Part shown: piece by piece, positions 44,440 through 55,518 of the stretch
How positions within the stretch are numbered: position 1 is the first letter of the stretch
Layout of the letters: each line of letters begins with the position of its first letter
NCBI RefSeq assembly: GCF_004210375.1
Contig: NC_134834.1
Span: 160,227,290 to 160,291,289 of the forward strand
DNA: 64,000 nt
Direction: 5' to 3'
From: Tachypleus tridentatus
Taxonomy: Eukaryota > Arthropoda > Merostomata > Xiphosura > Limulidae
Made by a program: the position numbers and the translations under genes
The notes under the pieces: model-generated
Told to the model about the DNA's origin: nothing
Database searches by the model: none
What the model saw: the letters and a program-made list of their open reading frames with translations, nothing else

Positions 44440-44825
44440 ATATAATAATACTGTCTGTTGTATGTCCGTGTAAATACTTCGCAGGGTGTAGATGGATCTT
44501 CATCAAAATTGGTATAGAGGTTCACTAGATCCATGAAGGAAAATACAAATTATCAATTTTGCATTTTGCGGTTTTTATGAATATTTTTGTGGGGTATTAT
44601 TACCATTACTTTGCCTCTGTTGATGGATCTTCACCAAACTTGGCATGGTTTGTTGGGTTCATGAGAAGATAACTCAAATTTACTGTTTCACAATTTGTGA
44701 TCTGTTTTTATGGACATTTTAGTTTGTTTTTTTACTTATATATAAAGGAAACAACTTTTCATGTCATAATATGACCTTTCATAAATCATGAAGTTGCATA
44801 ACTTCCGGGTACCCCAGCTAGTTTA
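44440..44825. repeat. Dispersed-repeat-like segment with internal duplication
   Basis: GATGGATCTTCATCAAAATT then GGTATAG, and GATGGATCTTCACCAAACTT then GGCATGG, are two related modules about 120 bp apart. The segment ends GGGTACCCCAGCTAGT. I have the impression of a common arthropod transposon tail, but the class is unknown. Confidence 0.45.
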
Positions 44826-45480
44826 ATATAAATATAAAATCTATAATTGGTTATTTGATGAAGATGTACACATAAAAAAAATCAATTAATGTTTCGTAGT
44901 TTTGCAACATGAGGGAAATAATTTGTTATTTCAATTATCCGAGTTATTTTACAGATTTTCTGCTTAAGAAATATATAACTTTCTCATTAAATTATTCAAG
45001 AAGAATCTTAAAAGATTTGTCTAAATCATCTGAAGTTAGACTGAAATGATAAAAAAAGATACATCTGGGCAAGGTTAAACGTTTGAGAAACCACAGATGA
45101 CGTTGCAAAATTGTTTACAATAATGAGCTGCAATGTAGCTAATGTGATAGGCAACGGGCTACTGTAGACTGTATTTTCGATTTAAAAGAAAACAAACTCG
45201 AAATCTTTTGATGGATTTCTCAATTCTCAGTAAATTACTGTCACCTCATAAACATGTTTTGAATTTACTATCTTGGCAAGTTGCCAAAAAATAATAAACT
45301 GAAAATTGATTAAAAGGGAGGTTATAATTAAGGAAAACATTATAATTAAACTAAAAATTGGACTTAATGTCGAGTAAAGTGATAACATGAGTCACCATTA
45401 ACTTGGACAGAGGATTTCGCGTCTTAATGGCTTATGGCATTTTATTTTCAACTGCAAATGAATTTTGAACAAAAAGTTTG
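44826..45480. other. Unrecognised AT-rich stretch
   Basis: No gene or repeat recognised. Confidence 0.4.
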
Positions 45481-45482
45481 TT

Positions 45483-45580
45483 TGTAATTAAGCACAAAGT
45501 TACACAATGGACTATGTGTGCACTGTCCACCACGGGTATCGAAACCGGATTCTAGTATTGTAAGTCCCTAGACTCAACAA
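45483..45580 (-). repeat. SINE-B copy
   Basis: Minus-strand: AATTAAGCACAAAGTTACAC, then CACCACGGGTATCGAAACCG. Confidence 0.82.
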
Positions 45581-45799
45581 TTAAAGTTTTAGAAAAAAAT
45601 TTATATAGACGAAAGTGACTCCTTTTTTAAATAAAATAATTTTGTCCACTTACTTGGGTACAAAAAAAACGTGACAGGGACTACGTTTTTAAACTGCTGT
45701 GCTTAAGGATATTAATATCCCCCACTCGCGATGAATTGTTTGCTGAGTTCGTGGACTTGATAATCTTTTAAAGATTGATCATACGTTTCACTATGATAG

Positions 45800-45920
45800 G
45801 TATGTGTTTGTGATTTCTTATAACAAAACCACTTAGAACTATCTTCTGTGGCCACCGAGGGGAATCGACGCCTGGTTTTAGTGCTGTAAGTACGTAGACT
45901 TACCGTCCCAGCGGAGGGAC
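45800..45920 (-). repeat. SINE-C copy
   Basis: Minus-strand: TTCTTATAACAAAACCACTT, GCCACCGAGGGGAATCGACG, CTTACCGTCCCAGCGGAGGG. The 114-codon open frame at 45712-46056 is this SINE read through. Confidence 0.82.
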
Positions 45921-46462
45921 ATGGCAAATATGAAGAATTAAAAAAATGTCTGGAGGATCCGGAGACAGAGAGAAGATCAAGGCTGATGACGTGATTAAAG
46001 AGAAGAGAAGAAGTATCACGACAAACATACAACAAACATCCAGTGTTCAGAGTCACCTAGTGACTAGAATATGCAAATCCAATTCTAAGACTGGGCTCGT
46101 TAAATTTAAGTCACAAAGAATTTAATGTGATGGGAAAGGAAGTGACTCGAGAAAACTCATTTACATAGGGCAGACATCGAATCATTCTAACTGTCAGCTA
46201 AAATAATAAAGAACAACTAATCTTTATGTATGGTACGTGAATGTGTTTATATTACTCTGGATGCTAAATACATGTTCTATGGGGAAATTGTTTTGTGTGA
46301 GACGCTTTGTGTAGAACCGTTGTTAAAGAAGTTCTTGTTTCTGCATTTCTATAATAATTAAAAGCTGGAGACATCAACCTTTTATTGATTAATTGTACGT
46401 TGCATGTTTTGTGTAAATAAGTAGTTGGGGTAAATTTTAATAACTACTACCAAAAGAAAAGC

Positions 46463-46600
46463 GCCCCCTCCCTCAGTGGTATAGAAACAAGCATGTCTGC
46501 GGACTTACAAAGCTGGAAACCGGGTTTCCCTACCGGTGGTGGACAGAACACAGTTAGCTCTATTTTTAGTTTTGTTCTTGACCACAAGCAAACAAACTAA
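46463..46600 (+). repeat. SINE-B copy
   Basis: GCATGTCTGCGGACTTACAA, GAAACCGGGTTTCCC, GGTGGTGGACAGAACACAG. Confidence 0.82.
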
Positions 46601-46639
46601 ACCAAAATCCATGATAGGGACTTAGTTTTAAAGGCGTAT

Positions 46640-46750
46640 GTGTGTGTTTTCTTATAGCAAAGCCACATTAGGTATCTGCTGCGCCCACCGATGGGAACCA
46701 AACCAATAATTTTAACGTTGTAAATCCGTAGTCTTACCGCTGTCCCAACT
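46640..46750 (-). repeat. SINE-C copy
   Basis: Minus-strand: TCTTATAGCAAAGCCACATT, CGCCCACCGATGGGAACC, GTAGTCTTACCGCTGTCCCA. Confidence 0.85.
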
Positions 46751-46969
46751 TTTTAACTCGAGCTAATTTAAGACCAATTTATATCAAACATAATTTTGTT
46801 AAAACTTTTCCGTGAGTTAGCCAGCGAGCTTACTAACCTGTGTATGCAGTTCCTAAGGCGAAATATTAGATCAAGGTTAGGCACATCCTGTTCAAACAGG
46901 TGTGAAAATACAAAGATCTATAGTAGAATTTTGAAAAATGGACATAAATACACCTCAAGAAGTATTTGC

Positions 46970-47086
46970 TGATGACAACAAAACTTCACAATGACAATGA
47001 ATGATATGTTGTGACCATCAAACAAATTGAATCCCAATTTTAGAATTATAAGCTTCGATATTACCACTGAGCCACCGAGTAACCTA
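46970..47086 (-). repeat. Diverged SINE-B/C copy
   Basis: Minus-strand: ATTGAATCCCAATTTTAG, then TATTACCACTGAGCCACCG. Confidence 0.6.
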
Positions 47087-47365
47087 AATAAAGAAGTGTT
47101 CAGCATCTTGATCATGAAATGCTACTAGTCGGAAAATAAATTATTTTCTACCTATCTATAAAAAAGGATCAAAAGGATGGATTGTTACAAAACTTTTTTT
47201 TAAATATTCTAACTATATATCTATTAACTCACTAGCAAATTTCAGAAGAGCAGTTGGAAGTATAGTCTCCAATGTCATAAATTATTTCGTTCTCTTTAAT
47301 AGATCGCGGTTCCGGTTCACTATAAAAATACATTTTCAGAACTGCCCGCTTAACAGTGATTTAGG

Positions 47366-47630
47366 TTTCGTTTGTTTGAATTTCGCGCAAAGATATGCGA
47401 GGGCTATCTGCAATAGTCGTCCCTAATTTAGCAGTGTAAGACTAGAGGGAAGGTAGTTAGTTATTACCACCCACCGCAGACTTTCGGGTTACTCTTTTAC
47501 CAACGAATAATGGAACTGGTCGTAACGTTATAACGCCAACACGGCTGAAAGAACGAGCATGCTTGGTTTGAGAGGGATCTGAACCTGTGACTCTCGGATT
47601 ACGAGTCGAGCGCCTGGCCATGCCAAACCG
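47366..47630 (-). repeat. SINE-A copy with target duplication
   Basis: Minus-strand, AATTTCGCGCAAAGATATGC to CGCCTGGCCATGCC. GTGATTTAGG (47356-47365) and GTGATTCAGG (47631-47640) flank it. Confidence 0.9.
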
Positions 47631-47744
47631 GTGATTCAGGTATTGGCTGGAGAAAACATATAAGCATGTAATACTAAAATGTAAGTAATTATTTCTTCAC
47701 TTTGATCAATATTAAATTCAATACACCATTCATCCCTACTGCTA

Positions 47745-47850
47745 TGTTACTTATTCTTATCTAGAAACCTCTCCCACCCAAGTATACCTATTATTTATTC
47801 TTACCTAGATACCTCTCCCACCCAGGTATATCTATTATTTATTCAATATC
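47745..47850. repeat. 45-bp direct duplication
   Basis: CCTCTCCCACCCAAGTATAC then CTATTATTTATTC occurs twice with minor changes. Confidence 0.8.
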
Positions 47851-48230
47851 ACATGTACATAATATCTGCCACATGACGTTTTCATTTACTCTTGAAAGTG
47901 TGATTCAATAGAAAATTCAGTCAAAATTTCAATGGCCGACACTGTGCAGCGTAAACGTGGCCGATGCAAACTCGCCAGTTGGTTATATAGAATCCGGTTT
48001 TTATTTATCGTCACTTCTAGAATACAAAATGTGGCACTGACTGGTTTCAAAGTTACATATTTAATTTCTAGAAAGATAAGGAATGTATATTCAAACAATA
48101 ACTGGCACCTTTTAATACCTTAATTTTCTACCTTCCACTCATTTCGACAGTACACACAATCCTGATCAAGCAGCAAGACCTACAGCAAAAATTCCTACAG
48201 TACCACGCCATGCGTGCACTCTAGAAAGGT

Positions 48231-48345
48231 TCCCCTCGGGCACAGCTTTAAGTCTTTGGATTTACAACGCTAAAATCATGGGTTCGGTTCCTCTCAGTGG
48301 GCACAGCAGATAGCGTGATACAGCTTTGGTATAAGACAAACACAA
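48231..48345 (+). repeat. SINE-C copy
   Basis: GGATTTACAACGCTAAAATC, GGGTTCGGTTCCTCTCAGTG, GGCACAGCAGATAGCG. Confidence 0.82.
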
Positions 48346-49540
48346 ACTCGCTTCAAAAGGCTATTTGAGCTCTGAATTAACACCTTTTTTTTAAAATTCT
48401 TTGGTTAGAATTAACATAATACACAAAAACTCTACATAGAGCACATTGCATTATTATGTAACTTGACAAGAATCTCGTCAAATTTAACAAATTAATATTA
48501 TATTCTTCTACACCTTTTCTTAATCATACACAGAAAATTCATGTGAAGAAAAATTTAAGTCACTTATGTAAAAAAAATCGAAATTTTAAATTATTCATTC
48601 CAACAGTCATTCCTTGAACTGGTAACCACACCCACTTTTCAAACAGTTATCTATGTTGGCTTCTTATTGAAATGCGAAACTCGGGGGAAAGATACCTCAA
48701 ATAAACTGCTGTATCCTGCTTTTTCTATCATATTACGTTTCCTTCGAAAGCATTAGCAGCGTGTGAAAGTGAGAAAACCCTAGGTTTTCAGTCAAGCTAT
48801 GAATTACCGTAGGATGTTATACGAGTAGATTTATTACGCCTGTGAGTATATTGTTCGGCTTCCTAGTTTATCTCTTTTTTACACTTCGTCTAAAACACTG
48901 AAATAGTAGAAAGACAGTTCCTAGCCTTGTAGGGTTTCTTGGGGTTTATTGACCTTCTTGTCGATAGGATTACAACACCAAAGCGTGTAAGCCGCCAGCA
49001 CAGTAAGGAAACAAATTTTCACCTTTCATGCTTGCTTCTAACAAAAAAAAAAAAAAAAGATATATTTATGGTGTGTGTGAGGAATGGGGTTAAGTAGTGT
49101 TATTTCAACAGCTCATAAATAAACCTGACTAACTCATTCCTCAAACCTTGTCAATAAATCAAACAGATCGGTCAGCAGTGAAGCATATGCGAAGTCCAAT
49201 GAATGCATACAAACAAGAAACATGTATTAAGGGTTTAAAAAACAACGTTTTTTTTTGGTATGATGAAGGGTAAAAATATTATTTAATTACACAATTACTG
49301 CAACATAATTACCATTATTAGAGCTCATATCTGCAGTGTTAGCTTAGAATATAATCTTGTCGCGTAACCAAACAATGAATGATTTTTACAAATTTTATAG
49401 AAGAGTGGACTTAAAAGTTTGGTGTAAACAACCTCATTTGAGTAATATACTAGAAATTATTTAATGTATGTGTGTGTGTGTGTTCTTTTTCTCCTGCAAA
49501 CAATACGGAAAATACGTAAGTAGACAACTGATTAAACAAT
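48346..49540. other. Unrecognised stretch
   Basis: AT-rich, with an A16 run near 49040 and a (GT)n tract near 49470-49483. No gene. Confidence 0.4.
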
Positions 49541-49544
49541 ACAA

Positions 49545-50185
49545 AGAAAAATGTAAGCAGACTGTTAACACAGAATACAAATTGTAAATAGACTATTGAC
49601 CAAACAACACAAAGTGAGGTGTAACCAGACCATTGACAGACAAAATACGAAAATAAGTGTGAATAGGCTCTTGACCAAGCAATACGAAGTGAAGTGTAAC
49701 CAGACTATTGACAGACAAAATACGAAAATAAGTGTGAATAGGCTATTGACCAAACAATACAAAGTGAAGTGTAACCACACTATTGACAGACAAAATACGA
49801 AAATAAGTGTGAATAGGCTATTGACCAAACAATACAAAGTGAAGTGTAACCACACTATTGACAGACAAAATACGAAAATAAGTGTGAATAGGCTATTGAC
49901 CAAACAATACGAAGTGAAGTGTAACCACACTATTGAGAGACATAATATAAAAAGAAGTATGAATAGACTATTGACTAACAAAACGAGGAAAATGTAAGCA
50001 GACAAATGACTAACAAACAATAAGAAGAAAAATACCAACTGACTGTTGGTGAGCAGTATGAAAAGAAGTGCAGAGCAGAGAGATTACTGATAGAAATACG
50101 AAGAGATACGTAAACAGATTGTTCACCAAACAATACGAAGAGACGTATAAACAAATTGTTGACACACAATACGAAAAACAGTGTA
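49545..50185. repeat. 75-bp dimeric minisatellite
   Basis: The core (about 49590-49945) has exact 75-bp spacing, as in CAAAATACGAAAATAAGTGT at 49641 and 49716. Each unit is two related halves, ATTGACCAAACAATACAAAG.. (37 bp) and ATTGACAGACAAAATACGAA.. (38 bp). Flanking monomers are more diverged. Because 75 divides by 3, long open frames appear on both strands (157 codons minus, 133 plus) with repetitive peptides. I do not call them genes. Confidence 0.95.
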
Positions 50186-50387
50186 AGTACACTTTCAACA
50201 TTGCAAAACATGTAGTACAGTCCAAAAGATGTATGTAAATAGTGTATCATAGTTAATATAAGTTTATAATAGTTTATTAGCTCAAATTATCATTGGGTTA
50301 TTATTACTTTTTGGGTATGATTTAAAAACTAAAATTATGGATATACACACCATTAGGTACCTTATAATCTTGAAACTTGTATATATT

Positions 50388-51282
50388 TAGGACGTGGACA
50401 AAAAGTGGCCCCCTCGAAAATGTTAATTTCATATATCTTTTGTTAGATAACAGAAAAAAAAACATGTAAAACTATTTGTTTTTAGAACGCACTTGACGAG
50501 ATCTGTTCGAACATGATCTAAAATCGCCATTTTATCACTAGCTTTCATAAATACCGAATTTTTCATTATTTTAGTTACATTTTCTCTTAAAAAGTGTTGT
50601 GCACATGCGTAGTTTTTAAATCTTATTTCAGTTAGTCTACAAATTGATCAAACAAATATTTTTACAATAATCGAACACAAAAAAGAACTCAAAATAACAC
50701 AAACCAGTTTCACAAGTTAATATCTTGTCGGCATTCCCTTGGGTTTCAGTACTGCTTCATATCTACGTGGCATGTTTTCAATGAATTTGTGCAGATATTC
50801 CAAAGTGATTGACTGCCAACCTTCTTTGAGTGCTTCAAAATGTTCAACTTCCGTGTTTGACTTCCAATCTTTCGTTAATCGGTTTAACTGAGCCCATAAA
50901 TTTTCAATCCGATTGATATCAGGTGATTGACCTCACCATTCCGTATCACGAATTCTCTTATTTCTAAGATATCTTGTTAACAACTCCACAAGTGTAGAGA
51001 AACTTGTTTGATCATTTTGTAGGCTAATTGGAATAACACGATCTAAGAAACAGCAGCAGGTGCACAACACGTTTTACGAGAAAATGTAACTAATATCATG
51101 AAAAATTCGGGTATTTACGAAAACCAGTGTTAAAATTAGGATTTGAGATCCCATTTGAACAAATCTCATCGAGTGCGCTCTAAAAACATGCATTTTTACA
51201 TATGTTTCTACTATCTAATAAAAAAATATAACCAATTAATAACATTTTCAAGGTGAGGCCTATTTTTTGTCCAACATCAGTA
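50388..51282 (-). mobile_element. Tc1/mariner element, deleted
   Basis: Inverted ends: left GGACGTGGACAAAAAGTGGC, right (inverted) GATGTTGGACAAAAAATAGG. Homology continues through AAAATGTTAAT and TTTGTTAGATA blocks. TA flanks. Only the transposase C-terminus is left inside. Confidence 0.88.
50715..51030 (-). pseudogene. Tc1/mariner transposase C-terminal fragment
   Basis: Minus-strand reading: LQNDQTSFSTLVELL, then QSPDINRIENLWAQLNRLTK (the usual SPDLNPIENLW block) and ALKEGWQSITLEYLHKFIEN, MPRRYEAVLKPKGMPT. An in-frame stop precedes GQSPD. The N-terminal two thirds are missing. Confidence 0.88.
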
Positions 51283-51450
51283 CATATAGCTACATCTGCA
51301 GGAAATGCGTTTCTTTCTGTTCTTCTCCCAGTCTTGCGCAACAGACTGACAGTTCATATACAAATATTTAATGTCAACAGCTAAATTTTGTTTGACTTGT
51401 AAGAGAGAAATGTTGTTGATGCCACAATTAACAGCTTTAGCAGTATTTAG

Positions 51451-51719
51451 GCCCGGCATGGCCAAGCGTGTTAAGGCGTGCGACTCGTAATCTGAGGGTC
51501 GCGGGTTCGCATCCCCATCGCGCCAAACATGCTCGCCCTTTCAGCCGTGGGGGCGTTATAATGTGACGGTCAATCCCACTATTCGTTGGTAAAAGAGTAG
51601 CCCAAGAGTTGGCGGTGGATGGTGATGACTATCTGCCTTCCCTCTAGTCTTACACTGCTAAATTAGGGACGGCTAGCGCAGATTGCCCTCGAGTAGCTTT
51701 GTACGAAATTCAAAAAACA
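51451..51719 (+). repeat. SINE-A, full length, plus orientation
   Basis: Head GCCCGGCATGGCCAAGCGTG, box-B-like GGGTTCGCATCCCC, tail GCTTTGTACGAAATTCAAAA. One of the best-preserved copies. Confidence 0.95.
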
Positions 51720-52265
51720 AACTTACCAATATTTAACGTTGTTAAAGTATTTTATGTTCAAAGTGAAGTGAAATGCAAATGTAAACGTTACGGTGCGACT
51801 TAGAATAGATATTAGCATAATATCCCACAGGTAGCAAACAGACTGTATGTGAGTTTGTTGTATTTGTCATCATTTTACAAAAAGTTAAACATTAGCAGTG
51901 CTTTTCACGTACAGTTAACCATCAGCGACTCCCCATACCTTTTACTGTTTTATTTTTAATGGTTATTAATAGTAATGAATTTGATTATCTTTGTCATTAT
52001 TATTGTTACCTCTGGCACAGATTGTTCCTAAGTTATCAATAAATAAACTCCATTGGTATTTCAAATAACAAATGTAAAACTAATTTTTGTTCCTTTTAAA
52101 TGACACTGTAAAAACAACAGCATGAAACAGTTCCAACTCCACGATAAGTACCCTATGCATAGAAACTTTTCTGTGTACTTAACCAGGAGGTAATAACACT
52201 TGTAATAATATATTACTAATATCTAGTTTTATATTTCAAAACTAAAAGATCAAGAGTCATAATAG
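51720..52265. other. Unrecognised AT-rich stretch
   Basis: No gene or repeat recognised. Confidence 0.4.
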
Positions 52266-52267
52266 CT

Positions 52268-52375
52268 CTCCAGTGAGTCAGCAAAGGCTTTAAAGACTTA
52301 CAGCGTTAAAACCGGGTTCGGTTTCTCTCGACGAACAGAACACAGGTAGTTAGTTCATCGTTTAGATTTGCACCA
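52268..52375 (+). repeat. Diverged SINE-B copy
   Basis: CCAGTGAGTCAGCAAAGGCT, then AAACCGGGTTCGGTTTC. Confidence 0.65.
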
Positions 52376-52458
52376 AAACAGAGCACGCAGATATCGTGTC
52401 ACGATACAACAATGTCCTGTTTCGTCAGGGATAATCAAATAGACCTTTTACCTTAGCT

Positions 52459-52698
52459 TTCACATGCGCTAGAGCGCTCGACTCGTAATCTGAGGGTCGC
52501 AGCTTCAAATCCCCGTCGCACCAAAAATGCTTGTCATTTCAGCCGTGGGGTCGTTATCATGTTGATAAAAAATATCCCAAGAGTTGGCAGTGAGTGGTAA
52601 TGACTAGTTACCTTCCCTCTAGTCTTACACTGCTAAATTAGGGACAACTAGCACAGAAATCCTTCACGTGGCTTTGCGCGAAATTCAAAAAACAAAGA
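52459..52698 (+). repeat. SINE-A copy
   Basis: GCGCTCGACTCGTAATCTGA to GCTTTGCGCGAAATTCAAAA. An internal deletion removes the GTGACGGTCAATCCC block. Confidence 0.88.
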
Positions 52699-53730
52699 GA
52701 TTGACGTATACTATGAAAGTTTCGTGGCAGATGTTAACATCTAAGATATGCATGCTAGATGATCAGATATTTATTTTCGTGTAGAACGTAATACAAAAAA
52801 AAAAAAAAAGGCGTAAGGCACGAGCGCAAGGCTAAAAGATATATTGTTCATTTGGGGCATTATGGGATACATTTTAAGATGATCCTTTGTAGTTTTAAGA
52901 ATTTTATGGGGTGAGTAGCTCTCACATAGGTAAGCGTCAAACTCTGGGAAACTTGGATCATTGAATAAATTAATTCTGATGTAATAGGTCTGTAGCCGTG
53001 GTTTTAAGTCGACGTTTTCCAAACCCGCAATTAGCAACAGAATGGGTGGGCGGTCTCCAAATAAGTTGCAAAGATACAATATGTATATATATATGTGTGT
53101 GTGTGTGTGTGATTATTTTACAAAAGCAAGATACCCACATAAATTCCAGGTAAGTTATGTTGACTGTTTTGATATATTTTCAATACCTGATGTTATAAAT
53201 TATATAATATAGAGGCACGAGATGAAGACCGCTAATGAAAGAGGTCATGACAAGCAACAAAACCCTACTTGCGAAAAGTATCATATCCAGCATCCTGAAA
53301 TATTTTTGGTATAGAACTGAAACGCTGATGTAACTTGATAACTTAAAACCATGATGCGTTTCCATCTTGAGAATGACAAATTCCTTACCTTGTGAAATAA
53401 GTTGGAACCAACAGTAGTTTTGAAAAGAAACGTTTGCTGAAACTTGCTTCTAAATACACACGACTGTAACTATACAGAAAAAAGTTTTACTTGATTTCAA
53501 AGTATTTCGGTTGATGGTTTCTTAGTAGATAAATAACAGTTTTTATTATTACAAAATGAAGCACCCAACCAGAGGTATAAGGACTGAATGCAGAACTTGA
53601 ACTAATAAATTAAACTAATAATTTGCATTCATATGCATAATTTATTCTACATTTAACCTACTTTATTTCACACCTACTTTACTCAACATTCAAGTACTTT
53701 GTTATTTTTACTAATCCCTCTCTAAAACCT
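52699..53730. other. Unrecognised stretch with microsatellites
   Basis: An A-run near 52795 and a TATATATATGTGTGTGTGTG tract near 53083-53112. Open frames at 52771-53079 and 53180-53365 show no family features. Confidence 0.45.
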
Positions 53731-53734
53731 CGAC

Positions 53735-53935
53735 GTTTATTGATACTTTTAGTATTTCTTGATAAACCTCATAAGTTCTTCCTTCTGTCTGGGCTCAAAC
53801 AAATATTTCTTGTTGATCCTACTATTGAACACCCAACACAGAACTGGCCATGTGAAATCAAGGGGTTTTCAGGTGTACCGCCCTTCCACATAAAGAGTCT
53901 GGCCTTGTACATTAATTGCTATTTTTCCTAAGTCA
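53735..53935 (-). pseudogene. Pif1/Helitron-type helicase C-terminal fragment
   Basis: Minus-strand frames read AINVQGQTL (like the NKSQGQTL motif) and, after a shift, HGQFCVGCSIVGSTRNIC (like the GQLYVALSRV motif VI). Together they mark the end of a Pif1-like helicase such as Helitrons carry. The frame is broken and the rest of the protein is absent. Confidence 0.65.
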
Positions 53936-54245
53936 AATTCGATTTTTTAACATTTTAAAGGGAAGAACACTAAATTTTCCAAGAAAAACTCAAAAAGGTA
54001 TTTCAATAAAAACCTAAAAATTTAGGAATAAAAATTAGCCCAAGACTATGGATTCATTAACTAAACAAACATAGTTTACTGTAGCCGTGGCTCTGACTGA
54101 GAAGGGCGAACAATAAGTACCAAACGACAAGTCTCTTGGTCCGATGTGTCATCCTACCACGTTTGTTTGAGATTGGTCCAAAACATATGAAGTAGTTCGC
54201 GAACAAACAAACAGACAGATAGACAAATATTTTTTACAATTACAG
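53936..54245. repeat. Probable Helitron-associated flank
   Basis: GATTGGTCCAAAACATATGA then AGTAGTTCGCGAACAAACAA resembles sequence that accompanies Helitron-like repeats. Extent uncertain. Confidence 0.35.
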
Positions 54246-55411
54246 ATTTCTATTTCTCTTTTAAATTAAATATTAATTGATATTTACCGTTAAAGGCACT
54301 TGTTTGGCTGAAGGGTTTTTATAACACAGCAAAACAGCAATCGTCGCGAGCTTTCTTCAGTTCTTATCTTAATGCTTAACTATCGTCATCAAATTAAATT
54401 GTCTATATGATTTTAGAGGTATTTACTGTCACCCGGCCCTTTGTACGTGAGTTTACACGTAAACTATCACAACTGTTCGAATACACTTTGCAATTAGTAT
54501 CGTGTGTTTGTCCCATGATGCAGTTTTACCATAATTTATACAAAGTTATTTAAAATTTTGTAGAAAGCAAATGTTTATAATAATACAAAAGCTAGTGTTG
54601 ATCCTTCCCACGATATATAAGCGATTCGATAAACGTACTTATAGTAGCAAATATAATACGATTTATATTACATCTCTTAATACTGTAGTCGTACAATGAA
54701 AAACAAGTTTGTTTTATACGCAGAAGTTTATGAAAAAGAGTTCAAAGTTCAGAAACTGAGATTATTAACTGCCAACTATGTAGTGACCTTTATCATATAA
54801 TTAAGCTGAATGCTAAAGGAAAACTGGTCACAAAAACACGCAAAATACAAGGACACATACTTTGCTATCTCAAATGTCTGAGCATATACGATTACCAATT
54901 TGAACACGGATAACATAGGTTTAAACGCAAATAGAAAGCGGTAGAGGCAAGGTTTATTCGACCGAAAGAAGAGAAGGAATGTGTGCCACAGGCGCATCCA
55001 GTATGACTTGGGTCCAAGGCTCGCCTTAGGGCCCTGGAAGCTCTTAATTTCAGGATTATGTTCTAAGCATTCTTCTGCTTTAGTATTATTACTATTGCAG
55101 ATTAAAAAGTGGGGCCCCTTCCCCGCTTCCTACGCCATTGGAATGTATGTTGAGCAAAAACATGGGCGAAGAAACAATGTGATGATAGGCTCTGAAAAAA
55201 GGTATAACGTATAGAAAATTGGTAGAAAATATTTTATTATATCAGTTTCATGAGCAAAAACTGTTAAGTACGAGCTACAATAAGTAAAAGAAATGTAATC
55301 ATTATGGGTGATACCAAGTATTCTATTAGGCCTATCTGCCTTTAGATCCAAAAGTTCTTCGCCAAGGAATCTTATTTCAAGATAATTTGGAAAATCTGGT
55401 TTGCTTTGTTT
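54246..55411. other. Unrecognised stretch
   Basis: 54975-55150 is GC-richer (AAGGCTCGCCTTAGGGCCCT, TGGGGCCCCTTCCCC) than its surroundings. It may be an old repeat, but I cannot place it. Confidence 0.4.
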
Positions 55412-55518
55412 TGAATTTCGCGCAAAACTACACAAGGACTATCTGCGTTAGTCGTCCATAGTTTAGCAGTGTAAGACTAGAAAGAAGGCAGCTAGTCATC
55501 ACTACCCACCACCAACTA
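55412..55518 (-). repeat. SINE-A 3' fragment
   Basis: GAATTTCGCGCAAAACTACA to CATCACTACCCACCACCAAC. The head half is missing. Confidence 0.82.

Noticed and set aside
45712-46056. 114-codon minus-strand open frame
   Set aside because: Its middle is a SINE-C read through (45800-45920), and the ends show no conserved features.
49565-50038. 157-codon minus-strand open frame with repeated WLHFTLYCLVNSLF-like peptides
   Set aside because: Produced by the 75-bp minisatellite, whose length is divisible by three. The opposite strand is open too, and there is no start context or splice support.
51451-51530. tRNA-like sequence (box A TGGCCAAGCG, box B GGTTCGCATCC) as a tRNA gene; likewise at 59453 and 19574
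   Set aside because: Each is the head of a longer SINE-A with the same body and tail, repeated many times in the window. The acceptor stem does not close as in a functional tRNA.
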